Part shown: positions 1 through 8,590 of the stretch, one piece after another
Numbering within the stretch: the first letter of the stretch is position 1
Layout: each line of letters opens with the position of its first letter
Assembly: GCA_958453575.1 (NCBI GenBank)
Contig: CAUDYH010000041.1
Span: forward strand, 1-8,590
Reading direction: 5' to 3'
DNA from: an uncultured Collinsella sp.
GTDB taxonomy: Bacteria > Actinomycetota > Coriobacteriia > Coriobacteriales > Coriobacteriaceae
DNA length: 8,590 nt
Translations under genes and position numbers: made by a program
The notes under the pieces: model-generated
Seen by the model: the letters and a program-made list of their open reading frames with translations, nothing else
Database searches by the model: none
What the model was told of the DNA's origin: nothing

Positions 1-2784
<2,784 letters not shown>

Positions 2785-2785
2785 G

Positions 2786-4225
2786 TTAGTTCTCCTCGGT
2801 CGCAGCGTTCTCGGACTCGGCGAAATTCCAGCCGGCGAGGCGGTCCTTCGCGGTGTCGATGTCCAGGTAGTTCTCCTCGCCGTCCATGAGTCGCGTAAAG
2901 GCGGTAAAGAGATAGTGGGCATCGGTGGGGCCAGGCGAAGCCTCGGGGTGGTACTGGACCGAGAAACACGGGGCGTCGAGCAGCTGGATGCCCTCGGCGG
3001 TGCCGTCGTTGAGGTTCACATGTGTCAGGCGAATGCGACCAAAGCGCTCGTTCATCACGACCGGCGCGACGCCGCGACGCACCCAGGCGCGCAGGTCGCC
3101 ATCGGCCGCATGCTCGGTTTCGCCGCCGGAAAGCTCCGGAATCAGTTTGCCCAGACTGGGGAACAGCAGGCCAAAGCCGTGGTTTTGCGCGGTGATCTCC
3201 ACGCGACGGCTCACCAGATTCATAACCGGCTGGTTACCGCCACGGTGACCGAATTTAAGCTTTTCCATTTGGGCGCCGCAGGCCAAGCTGATCATCTGGT
3301 GACCCAGGCAAATACCAAAGACCGGCACCTTGCCGATCAGCTGCTGCACCTGCTCGTAGGTCTCCACCACGGCATCGGGGTCGCCGGGGCCGTTGGACAA
3401 AAAGACGCCATCGGGATTCATGTTGAGCACCTGCTGGGCGGGCGTATCCCACGGCACGACGGTGAGATCGCAGCCGGCACGGACCAGGCCCTCCAGAATA
3501 CCGCGCTTCACACCGCAGTCGTAGGCGACCACTTTGTGACGGGCAGGAGCGGCAGCCGCAAGCGCAAAGTCATGCGTGGCAGGCAGGTCGGCGGCCACAA
3601 ACTCGTGAGGCGCGGGGCAACTTACGGTCTTGACCAGGTTCTCGCCTACCAGCGTGGGCGCAGCGGACAAGCGCTCGGCAAGCTCGTCGACGTCGAAGAT
3701 CTCGGTCGAGATAATGCCCATCTTGGAACCATTGTCGCGCAGATGGCGCACCAGAGCGCGGGTGTCGACACCCTCGATAGCGACGATGCCGTGAGCGCGC
3801 AGGTACTCCGGTACGCTGACGGCCGAGCGCCAGTTAGAAGGCGTGGCACACATGTCGCGAACGATCATGCCACGCATAGCCGGAGCGCTCGCAGGGCGCA
3901 CGGCGTCGCCGGGGAAGGCCGACTGGACGTCGGTCTCGTCGATACCGTAGTTGCCGATCTGCGGATAGGTCATGGTTACAATTTGGCCGGCATAACTCGG
4001 GTCGGTCATGACCTCAAAGTAGCCCTCAAGCGAGGTGTTGAAGCAGACTTCGCCGGTCGCGGTGCCCTCGGCGCCGCATGCACGTCCATAAAAAATGGTC
4101 CCATCCTCAAGATACAGGATACAGGGACCGCAGGCGCCCTTGCTGGTTTTGGCCAGCATACGCTGGCAAAGCTCGCTGGGCGCGAAGGTGCGGGCGGCAG
4201 CGCCCGCGGTATGGTTGTTCGCCAT
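2786..4225 (-). CDS. carA: Carbamoyl-phosphate synthetase small (glutaminase) subunit, unusually long
   Basis: CarA hydrolyses glutamine and channels ammonia to CarB. The N-terminal small-chain domain covers about residues 34-210 ([43 protein letters not shown]). The class I glutamine amidotransferase domain begins near 230 and shows the nucleophile Cys306 in GICLGHQ, and His426 and Glu428 in QYHPEAS, so the catalytic triad is complete. I chose the ATG at 4223-4225 because AAGGAG lies six bases upstream; a GTG at 4246 would add seven residues but has no such site and falls inside the PyrR-like hairpin. At 479 residues it is about 100 longer than the E. coli protein (382): about 28 extra at the N-terminus, about 36 between NHGF (348-351) and THVNLNDGT (401-409), and an acidic tail of about 30. 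The frame is open throughout, so these are insertions rather than sequencing breaks. First gene of a carAB operon. Confidence 0.96.
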   Translation of the reverse strand: MANNHTAGAAARTFAPSELCQRMLAKTSKGACGPCILYLEDGTIFYGRACGAEGTATGEVCFNTSLEGYFEVMTDPSYAGQIVTMTYPQIGNYGIDETDVQSAFPGDAVRPASAPAMRGMIVRDMCATPSNWRSAVSVPEYLRAHGIVAIEGVDTRALVRHLRDNGSKMGIISTEIFDVDELAERLSAAPTLVGENLVKTVSCPAPHEFVAADLPATHDFALAAAAPARHKVVAYDCGVKRGILEGLVRAGCDLTVVPWDTPAQQVLNMNPDGVFLSNGPGDPDAVVETYEQVQQLIGKVPVFGICLGHQMISLACGAQMEKLKFGHRGGNQPVMNLVSRRVEITAQNHGFGLLFPSLGKLIPELSGGETEHAADGDLRAWVRRGVAPVVMNERFGRIRLTHVNLNDGTAEGIQLLDAPCFSVQYHPEASPGPTDAHYLFTAFTRLMDGEENYLDIDTAKDRLAGWNFAESENAATEEN

Positions 4226-4231
4226 AATTCT

Positions 4232-4262
4232 CCTTCCCGGTCTCACAGGACCGGCTTAAAGG
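4232..4262 (-). promoter_or_regulatory. PyrR-binding RNA element overlapping the carA ribosome binding site
   Basis: Read on the minus strand, the leader has a lower stem CCTT (4262-4259) pairing with AAGG (4235-4232), an asymmetric internal loop, and a perfect upper stem CCGGTC/GACCGG (4254-4249 with 4242-4237) around CTGTGA. The segment GTCCTGTGAGACC carries the conserved UCC-N-G-N-GAG loop of PyrR binding sites, and the CCUUUAA on the 5' side and GGAAGG on the 3' side also match that family as I remember it. The 3' strand of the lower stem contains the first four bases of AAGGAG, the carA Shine-Dalgarno sequence. PyrR bound to UMP stabilises such hairpins, so it should block carA translation, as described for mycobacterial pyr mRNA. 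There is no terminator between element and start codon, which argues against attenuation. The pyrR gene itself is not in the window. Confidence 0.83.
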
Positions 4263-4278
4263 TGTGTAGTTAGGCCTC

Positions 4279-4294
4279 GCGGTATTGTAACCGC
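4279..4294 (-). promoter_or_regulatory. Candidate carA promoter -10 inside an inverted repeat
   Basis: On the minus strand GCGGTTACAATACCGC places a good -10 match, TACAAT (4289-4284), between the perfect arms GCGGT and ACCGC. A start site about seven bases downstream would be near 4277, giving a leader of about 50 nt that includes the whole PyrR-like element. No convincing -35 is seen at 16-18 bp, the nearest being TTAACG at 20 bp. The symmetric arms could be an operator or coincidence. The presence of a promoter somewhere in 4263-4385 is expected because a terminator separates carA from the gene before it. Confidence 0.35.
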
Positions 4295-4344
4295 AAGCAT
4301 GCCTCATGGCGTTAATTTCATCGAAATGTTTACGAAATGATAAT

Positions 4345-4362
4345 TATGACTTTCTATGCATA
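4345..4362. promoter_or_regulatory. Candidate ArgR operator (ARG box)
   Basis: The plus-strand sequence TATGACTTTCTATGCATA matches the ARG-box pattern TNTGAATWWWWATTCANW at all but three positions. One of these, ATGCA for ATTCA, is tolerated in the Bacillus form of the box. It extends by one base on each side into a 20-bp dyad with arms TTATG and CATAA. It lies in an AT-rich stretch (about 4315-4375) of an otherwise GC-rich window, between the upstream terminator and carA. It would overlap the promoter if a second -10 candidate, TATCAT (minus strand, 4342-4337), is used, or lie near -70 to -85 of the TACAAT candidate. ArgR control of carAB makes sense because carbamoyl phosphate feeds arginine synthesis. 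No clear second box is present, which weakens the call. Confidence 0.4.
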
Positions 4363-4386
4363 ATGATTTTTTAATCCCCGTCCCGG

Positions 4387-4426
4387 AAAAATCATCCCGC
4401 GGGGCTTGTGGCTCACGCGGGATGAT
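4387..4426 (-). terminator. Intrinsic terminator after the ABC transporter/membrane protein operon
   Basis: On the minus strand a perfect 11-bp stem, ATCATCCCGCG (4426-4416) with CGCGGGATGAT (4401-4391), encloses a 14-nt loop and is followed at once by TTTT (4390-4387). It starts six bases after the stop codon of the 321-residue protein. The short T-run is the only weak point. It isolates carAB from the upstream operon. Confidence 0.85.
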
Positions 4427-4432
4427 GGCGTC

Positions 4433-5398
4433 TTATTTTATCTTGTCCTGCTCCAGCAGTTCGGACGGTGTGCGATCGGGCTTGCCGCCGCGGAAAATCT
4501 CGCGGCCATGCAGACGATGCTCCAGGTCACGTTCGGCCTTTTCCTCGTCAATCTTGGTCTGGCTCACCACCGGGTCCTCAATCAACGACGACACCGAGTT
4601 CACCTGCTTCTGAATGCGCTCGGCGATGGTGTCATCCATACTCACGATGCGCATCTTCCAGTCGATACTCGTAGCGTTGGATGAGCTCTTGGTCCACACG
4701 AACGTCAGGATGGCGCTCTGGTGGCCCTGGGCGGGAAACATGCCAAAGAAGGAATCGTGCTGAATGTTGCTATCCTCGTCGATATAGGCGTGAACGTTAT
4801 ACACCACGCGGTCGATCTTATCGTTGAGCAACGCGTTGGTCGCAAGCGCCGCGGCCTGAATCTGCCCGTTGGACAGCAGCTCGAGCTCGTTGGCAGACGA
4901 TGTATCCAACACCGTCACCTCGACCGTGCCCGTACGCTCATCGGCTTCATCGACGGTAAAGTCGAGCGGGAACTGCGTAAAGCCGTTGCCCCACTCAAGG
5001 CCGCCCTTCAGCGCCGTCGAAACGGTATCGACCGAAACGCTCTCGGACAGGTTGGCGGTGTTCAGGCGACGCATCACGCCGTAGCCAATCTGCATGCCCA
5101 CAATCAGCACCAAGATGCCAATGACCACGGCCATCGCGGTCTTCGTAATGGTATGACTCACCTGCGAACCCGAAGGATCATCCTCGGACAGCGGGTCGAT
5201 ATGTTTTGCCTGGCTCGCGCGGTCCTCGCTGCGCAGCTGCGCTAGCGCCGCTTTGTCACCGCGCTTGGCCGCAGCCTCCTTCTCACGCATGCGCTCGGTT
5301 CGCTTTTTGGCAAGCGTGGGATCCAAGACACCGGATGCATCGATTTCGGAGAATAACTCCGTCACTTCTTCCGGAGTCAAAGGGTTCTTGTCAGCCAT
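4433..5398 (-). CDS. Unrecognised single-span membrane protein, second gene of the ABC operon
   Basis: I do not recognise this 321-residue protein. Residues 1-86 are highly charged with a likely helical stretch rich in Lys, Glu, Arg and Ala (about 30-65). One strong membrane segment spans about 88-109 (TAMAVVIGILVLIVGMQIGY) and is followed by RR. About 210 residues come after it, with alternating hydrophobic patterns suggestive of a beta-rich domain (about 140-250), then a charged helical tail (about 255-321). There is no cleavable signal peptide, no lipobox and no catalytic motif I can name. The positive residues on both sides of the span leave orientation open, though a cytoplasmic N-terminus and external C-terminal domain seem likelier. 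The start ATG at 5396-5398 has AGGAAG about four bases upstream. It begins 19 bp after the ABC transporter stop and ends just before a terminator, so the two are very probably co-transcribed. It may be an accessory subunit or an unrelated passenger. Confidence 0.85.
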   Translation of the reverse strand: MADKNPLTPEEVTELFSEIDASGVLDPTLAKKRTERMREKEAAAKRGDKAALAQLRSEDRASQAKHIDPLSEDDPSGSQVSHTITKTAMAVVIGILVLIVGMQIGYGVMRRLNTANLSESVSVDTVSTALKGGLEWGNGFTQFPLDFTVDEADERTGTVEVTVLDTSSANELELLSNGQIQAAALATNALLNDKIDRVVYNVHAYIDEDSNIQHDSFFGMFPAQGHQSAILTFVWTKSSSNATSIDWKMRIVSMDDTIAERIQKQVNSVSSLIEDPVVSQTKIDEEKAERDLEHRLHGREIFRGGKPDRTPSELLEQDKIK

Positions 5399-5417
5399 AA
5401 ACTTCCTGTCATATCAA

Positions 5418-7190
5418 TCAGTCGAGCTCGTGCGCACGCGCACCTTCGAACTGCATTCGATAGTAACGGGCATAGGTGCCGCCACGGGCGAGAAGCTGTT
5501 CATGCGTGCCACGTTCCACAACGCGACCATGCTCAACGGTCGCAATCTCATCGGCGTGTTTAATGGTCGAGAGACGGTGGGCGATGATGATTGTGGTACG
5601 GCCGCGTGCCAGCTCTTCGAGCGACTCCTGGACCGCCTCCTCGCTCTCGTTATCCAAAGCACTCGTCGCCTCGTCCAAAATCAGGATCTTGGGGTTCTTG
5701 AGAAACACGCGCGCAATGGCAACGCGTTGCTTCTGTCCGCCCGAAAGACGGCTGCCACGCTCGCCCACGACCGTGTCATAACCCTGTGGAAGCGACTCGA
5801 TAAAGGCATCGATGTTGGCGCGACGGGCGGCCTCGGCGATCTCTCCTGCCGTAGCGCCCGGCTTGCCGTAGGCGATGTTCTCGCCAATCGTGCCGTCAAA
5901 CAGATAGACATCCTGCTGCACCAGGCCGATGGCGCGACGCAGGCTCTGCTGCGTCACATCGCGCACGTCCTGGCCGTCGATGCTAATGGATCCGGCAGCC
6001 ACGTCATAAAAGCGCGGCAGCAGCGAACAGGTCGTGGACTTGCCGCCGCCCGAAGGGCCAACCAAAGCGATGGTCTGCCCAGGCTTGATGGACAGATTCA
6101 TATGGTCGATAACGGGACGCTCTTCGGCATCGCCCTCGCCCAGCTCAACGTCCTCGTAGTTAAAGCACACGTCGTGATACTCCACGGCGCCGGCAGTCAC
6201 CTGCAGATCCGTAGCGCCCGGCTTGTCCTGGATATCCGGCGCGGTCGAGAGCACCTCGTCCATGCGCTTAAAGCCGGCGATGGCCTTCTGATACGTTTCG
6301 GCCGAATTGACGAGTGTCTCGAGCGGCGTGCAGAACAGCGAAATATAGAGTGCAAAGGTCGCCATATCGACCGCCTGCAGCTGTCCCTGGGCGACCAGCC
6401 AGCCGCCCAGCAGCACCACGATCACATAGAGCACACCCGAGAGCAGGCCATACGTCGCGGTATAGACGCCCATGGCGTGATACATGTTCTCCTTGGACGA
6501 AAGATAGCGATTGTTGGAGGCGCGGAACTTGAAGCGTTCGGTCTCCTCATTGGCAAAACTCTTGACCACGCGCATGCCCGCCAGCGAATCCTGCAGCTGC
6601 GCATTGATGCCGCTGATCTTTTTGCGGTTGTCGCTAAAGACCTCGCGCATGCGCATGTTCTGCCAAAACATGATGACCGCAAACGCCGCCGTCACCACGG
6701 CCATGGCGAGCGCCAGCACCGGGGCGATGGTAAAGAGGATCACAAACGAGCCGATAATCTCGATGCCGCAGATGATGATCCACTCGGGCACGTGGTGCGC
6801 CGCCTCGCAGATATCGAACAGGTCGTTGACCACGCGGCTCATCATGTCGCCCGAGCTGTTGCGGTCAAAGTACGCAAAGCTAAAGCGCTCATACTGGTCA
6901 AACAGGTCCTCGCGCATCTTGGACTCCATACGCGCGCCCATCACGTGACCCCAATAGCTCACAAAATAGCGGCAGGCGCAGCGGGCGGCATACATCAGCA
7001 CCAAGCCCACCGCAATCATGCCGAGCGCCTGCATAATGACAGCCTGACCCTGAGTAAAGAGCCCACCGGTCAAATTGCGCAGGATAATGGGGAACGCCAG
7101 GTCAATGGCGGCAAGCACCAGAGCACAAACAGTATCAGCAACAAAAAGCCCCATCTGGGGCTTGTAGTACGAAAGAAACCTTTTAAACAT
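5418..7190 (-). CDS. ABC exporter half-transporter (fused membrane and ATPase domains)
   Basis: A complete 590-residue half-transporter of the multidrug/lipid exporter (MsbA-like) type. The membrane domain covers about 1-310, with hydrophobic segments near 15-37, 53-70, 135-156, 158-176, 244-266 and 273-295. The ATPase domain shows Walker A GPSGGGKST (378-386, Lys384), Q-loop Gln425 in LVQQDVYLF, signature LSGGQ (482-486), Walker B ILILDE with catalytic Glu507, the D-loop SALD and switch His538. All key residues are present, so one ATPase site type is expected to be fully active. Only one half-transporter is present here, so it probably acts as a homodimer unless a partner lies elsewhere. The substrate cannot be told from sequence. 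The ATG at 7188-7190 has GAGG about six bases upstream. It is the first gene of an operon with the membrane protein that follows; the 247-bp gap before it probably holds its promoter. Confidence 0.94.
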   Translation of the reverse strand: MFKRFLSYYKPQMGLFVADTVCALVLAAIDLAFPIILRNLTGGLFTQGQAVIMQALGMIAVGLVLMYAARCACRYFVSYWGHVMGARMESKMREDLFDQYERFSFAYFDRNSSGDMMSRVVNDLFDICEAAHHVPEWIIICGIEIIGSFVILFTIAPVLALAMAVVTAAFAVIMFWQNMRMREVFSDNRKKISGINAQLQDSLAGMRVVKSFANEETERFKFRASNNRYLSSKENMYHAMGVYTATYGLLSGVLYVIVVLLGGWLVAQGQLQAVDMATFALYISLFCTPLETLVNSAETYQKAIAGFKRMDEVLSTAPDIQDKPGATDLQVTAGAVEYHDVCFNYEDVELGEGDAEERPVIDHMNLSIKPGQTIALVGPSGGGKSTTCSLLPRFYDVAAGSISIDGQDVRDVTQQSLRRAIGLVQQDVYLFDGTIGENIAYGKPGATAGEIAEAARRANIDAFIESLPQGYDTVVGERGSRLSGGQKQRVAIARVFLKNPKILILDEATSALDNESEEAVQESLEELARGRTTIIIAHRLSTIKHADEIATVEHGRVVERGTHEQLLARGGTYARYYRMQFEGARAHELD

Positions 7191-7225
7191 GCAATCCTCG
7201 AAGAGAAATAAATAGCGTGAGAAAT

Positions 7226-7238
7226 CCGGTTGAACCGG
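7226..7238. repeat. Short palindrome upstream of the ABC operon, possible operator
   Basis: CCGGTTGAACCGG is a perfect 6-bp inverted repeat around one central base. It lies 36-48 bp before the ABC transporter start codon, where a promoter is expected. On the minus strand a weak -10-like TATTTA (7214-7209) lies 11 bp downstream of it, with no clear -35. An operator for an unknown regulator fits the position; a small mRNA hairpin is the alternative. Confidence 0.3.
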
Positions 7239-7298
7239 TCAGGCTGAAAACAAAGCGTCCCAACAAGCATAACGCCGATGTTCTGGCAGCGTCAGCGA

Positions 7299-7396
7299 AA
7301 ACGTCCCTAAGCGAGCAAGGTGCCTTGAAAGAGGAGCGACGCGTACTTCGGTACGCGAGCGACGATTGAAAGGCAGATTGCCGCTTAGGGGCGTTT
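7299..7396 (+). repeat. About 98-nt imperfect palindrome with UUCG-capped hairpin; possible structured RNA or palindromic repeat element
   Basis: The outer arms AAACGTCCCTAAGCG (7299-7313) and CGCTTAGGGGCGTTT (7382-7396) pair over 15 positions with one T-G wobble. Inside them GCAA/TTGC (7315-7318 with 7378-7381) and TGCCTT/AAGGCA (7321-7326 with 7370-7375) also pair. After a purine-rich internal loop, CGCGTAC/GTACGCG (7340-7346 with 7351-7357) closes on TTCG. No reading frame explains this. As plus-strand RNA the loop is the extra-stable C(UUCG)G and the wobble is U-G. As minus-strand RNA the loop is CGAA and the wobble becomes A-C, so the fold favours a plus-strand transcript or a DNA-level element. 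No clear plus-strand promoter or T-tract is seen. It could be a small RNA, a REP/MITE-like dispersed element, or a mRNA 3'-end structure. Confidence 0.6.
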
Positions 7397-7409
7397 GCAG
7401 CGTCGACTC

Positions 7410-7437
7410 GTTACGCGGTTTGGTAAAACCGCGTAAC
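7410..7437 (-). repeat. Perfect 12-bp hairpin directly after the Nudix stop codon
   Basis: GTTACGCGGTTT (7410-7421) and AAACCGCGTAAC (7426-7437) are perfectly complementary around a 4-nt loop, and the hairpin begins at the base after the stop codon. It would be very stable in RNA, but neither strand has a T-tract after it, so it is not a standard intrinsic terminator. A 3'-end stability or processing hairpin for the purD-Nudix mRNA, or part of the neighbouring palindromic element, are the likely readings. Confidence 0.6.
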
Positions 7438-8133
7438 CTAGAGCTCCGCGCCCCCAAGGCGATGCGCGATGCTATCGCAGGCCAAGGCGCCCACGACGGT
7501 CTTGGCGTCTTCGATCTTGCCGTCGAGCACGGCGTCGATCAGCTCGTGCAGCGGCACCAGGTCAACGTTGACAAACTCGTCATCGTCGGGGCTGGGCGCA
7601 TCAAACTCCAGCTTGGTAGCCAAGTAGATGTGAATGATCTCGTCGCAAAAACCGCAGGACGTGACAATCGACGTCAAAAAGCGAATGCGACCGGCCCTAA
7701 AGCCCGTCTCCTCGTGTAGCTCGCGCTTAGCGCAATCGAGTGGGTCCTCGCCCGGGTCGAGCTTGCCGGCGGGAATCTCGACCGTCACGCGGTCGATGGC
7801 GGTGCGGTACTGACGCACCAGTACGATCTTGCCGCTCTCGGTCAGCGCCACAACGGCCGCCGCACCCGGATGGCGAACGATATCGCGGGCACTGCGGCGA
7901 CCGTTGGGCAGCTCAACCTCAAGACGGTGGACGTCGAGGATCTTGCCCTTCCAGGCGCACTCCTCCGAAAGAATCTTCTCGTGCAGCTCGGCATCGTGCG
8001 GGTCGTCGTCGCCCAGCACCAGCGCCGGCTCGTCAGCGACCTCGCCACCAGGTTCGCCCTCGGCGTGCCCATACATGCGGCTGTCCTCCTCGACGATCTG
8101 TGCGTCCACGAGCTCTTCGTTCTTCTCGTCCAT
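7438..8133 (-). CDS. Nudix hydrolase, ADP-ribose pyrophosphatase type
   Basis: The protein probably hydrolyses ADP-ribose or a related nucleoside diphosphate sugar to AMP and a sugar phosphate. The complete Nudix box runs from Gly123 to Phe145 (GKLDPGE, then RELHEETGF), with metal-binding glutamates at 138, 141 and 142. VRQYRTAIDRVTVEIPAGKL before it and TSCGFCDEIIHIYLA after it are typical of the NudF subgroup; the usual TSPGFADE is changed to TSCGFCDE. I chose the ATG at 8131-8133 because AGAGGA lies about nine bases upstream; the ATG at 8142 directly abuts those bases, which is too close. The protein is 231 residues, with an acidic, low-complexity N-terminal segment of about 47 residues before the catalytic fold that B. 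subtilis NudF (about 185 residues) lacks. It starts 21 bp after the purD stop, so the two are probably one transcription unit. The exact substrate is uncertain. Confidence 0.92.
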   Translation of the reverse strand: MDEKNEELVDAQIVEEDSRMYGHAEGEPGGEVADEPALVLGDDDPHDAELHEKILSEECAWKGKILDVHRLEVELPNGRRSARDIVRHPGAAAVVALTESGKIVLVRQYRTAIDRVTVEIPAGKLDPGEDPLDCAKRELHEETGFRAGRIRFLTSIVTSCGFCDEIIHIYLATKLEFDAPSPDDDEFVNVDLVPLHELIDAVLDGKIEDAKTVVGALACDSIAHRLGGAEL

Positions 8134-8154
8134 CCGTCTCATTCCTCTCGGATT

Positions 8155-8590
8155 TTAGGCATCCCAGGCGTCGCGGCCGCGCAGCGCACGCAGGCCGATG
8201 TCGTGGCGCAGGGTCTTACCCTCAAAATCAATCTTCTCGCAGGCCTCGTAGGCAAGGTTGCGAGCGTTCTCGAACGTGTCGCCCAGAGCGGTCACGGCAA
8301 GCACGCGGCCACCATTGGTCACGAGCTGGCCGTCCACCACGGCAGTGCCCGCGTGGTACACGGTCACGTTCTCCATGGCCTCGGCATCGGCAATACCGGT
8401 GATGACCTTGCCCTTCTCGTAGCTGCCGGGATAGCCCGCACTCGTCAGGACAACGGCCACGGCCCACTCGTCACGCCAGTCGAGCTCAATCTGATCGAGC
8501 TCGCAGTTGGCGCAGGCCAGCATGACCTCGACCAGGTCGTTCTTAAGGCGCGGGAGCACGACCTGCGTCTCGGGGTCGCCAAAGCGGGCG
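8155..8590 (-). CDS. purD: Phosphoribosylamine-glycine ligase (GAR synthetase), C-terminal part only
   Basis: PurD joins glycine to phosphoribosylamine with ATP, the second step of purine synthesis. The window holds the last 144 residues of an enzyme usually about 420-430 long; the start lies beyond the right edge. The first visible residues, ARFGDPETQVVLPRL, are the conserved metal/ATP-binding end of the ATP-grasp domain. They are followed by the C-terminal domain motifs SAGYPGSYEKGKVI, VYHAGT and GGRVLAVTALG and a normal end at TAA (8155-8157). The frame is open to the edge, and a GTG at 8557-8559 is an internal valine, not a start. It appears to lead into the Nudix gene. Confidence 0.95.
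   Translation of the reverse strand, partial: ARFGDPETQVVLPRLKNDLVEVMLACANCELDQIELDWRDEWAVAVVLTSAGYPGSYEKGKVITGIADAEAMENVTVYHAGTAVVDGQLVTNGGRVLAVTALGDTFENARNLAYEACEKIDFEGKTLRHDIGLRALRGRDAWDA

Noticed and set aside
4226..4246. Upstream GTG start for carA adding seven residues
   Set aside because: It lies within the leader hairpin and has no Shine-Dalgarno, while the ATG at 4225 has AAGGAG at good spacing.
4226..4290. Transcription attenuator in the carA leader
   Set aside because: There is no terminator hairpin with a T-tract between the PyrR-like element and the start codon; the element itself overlaps the ribosome site.
5253..7211. 652-codon plus-strand open frame opposite the ABC transporter
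   Set aside because: Antisense shadow of a complete transporter with all ATPase motifs; its product is His/Arg-rich and unlike any family.
7191..7437. A small protein gene, tRNA or CRISPR array in the gap
   Set aside because: Only inverted and short direct repeats are visible; there is no cloverleaf, no regularly spaced repeats and no open frame with a ribosome site that would not be interrupted by the palindromes.
8134..8142. Upstream ATG start for the Nudix gene
   Set aside because: The only Shine-Dalgarno candidate directly abuts this ATG; spacing suits the ATG at 8133 better.
8155..8559. A complete 134-residue gene starting at GTG 8559
   Set aside because: The frame continues upstream through the conserved PurD motif ARFGDPETQ, so this is an internal codon of a truncated purD.

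Overview
This window reads as a chromosomal segment of a high-G+C bacterium, most likely an actinobacterium of the Coriobacteriia (Collinsella-like). That placement is inferred from overall protein character, strong GC bias at third codon positions and short AT-rich spacers; nothing in the window proves the genus. All six recognisable genes lie on the minus strand, so transcription runs from high to low coordinates. No rRNA, tRNA, transposase, phage gene or CRISPR array is visible.

From right to left: the C-terminal third of purD (phosphoribosylamine-glycine ligase, purine synthesis) runs off the right edge. It is followed after about 20 bp by a Nudix hydrolase of the ADP-ribose pyrophosphatase type. 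A 247-bp non-coding gap comes next. It holds a perfect 12-bp hairpin directly after the Nudix stop and a roughly 98-nt imperfect palindrome capped by a UUCG loop, neither explained by a gene. Next is a probable two-gene operon: an exporter-type ABC half-transporter and, 19 bp on, an unrecognised 321-residue protein with one membrane span. It closes with a good intrinsic terminator at about 4387-4426.

The left half holds carA and carB, the small and large subunits of carbamoyl-phosphate synthetase, one base apart. carB lacks only its C-terminal allosteric region, cut by the left edge. The enzyme makes carbamoyl phosphate for both pyrimidines and arginine, and the carA leader carries a candidate signal for each. 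A hairpin matching the PyrR-binding RNA element, in sequence and in fold, takes up the carA Shine-Dalgarno bases in its lower stem, which implies translational repression by PyrR and UMP. Further upstream, an AT-rich 18-bp site fits the ArgR box with three mismatches. If both are real, carAB is controlled by arginine at the DNA level and by pyrimidines at the RNA level.

The best candidates for something undescribed are the SD-sequestering PyrR element with the ARG-box candidate, the palindromic element in the 7191-7437 gap, an extra segment of about 36 residues inside the CarA glutaminase domain, and the unknown membrane protein paired with the ABC transporter.
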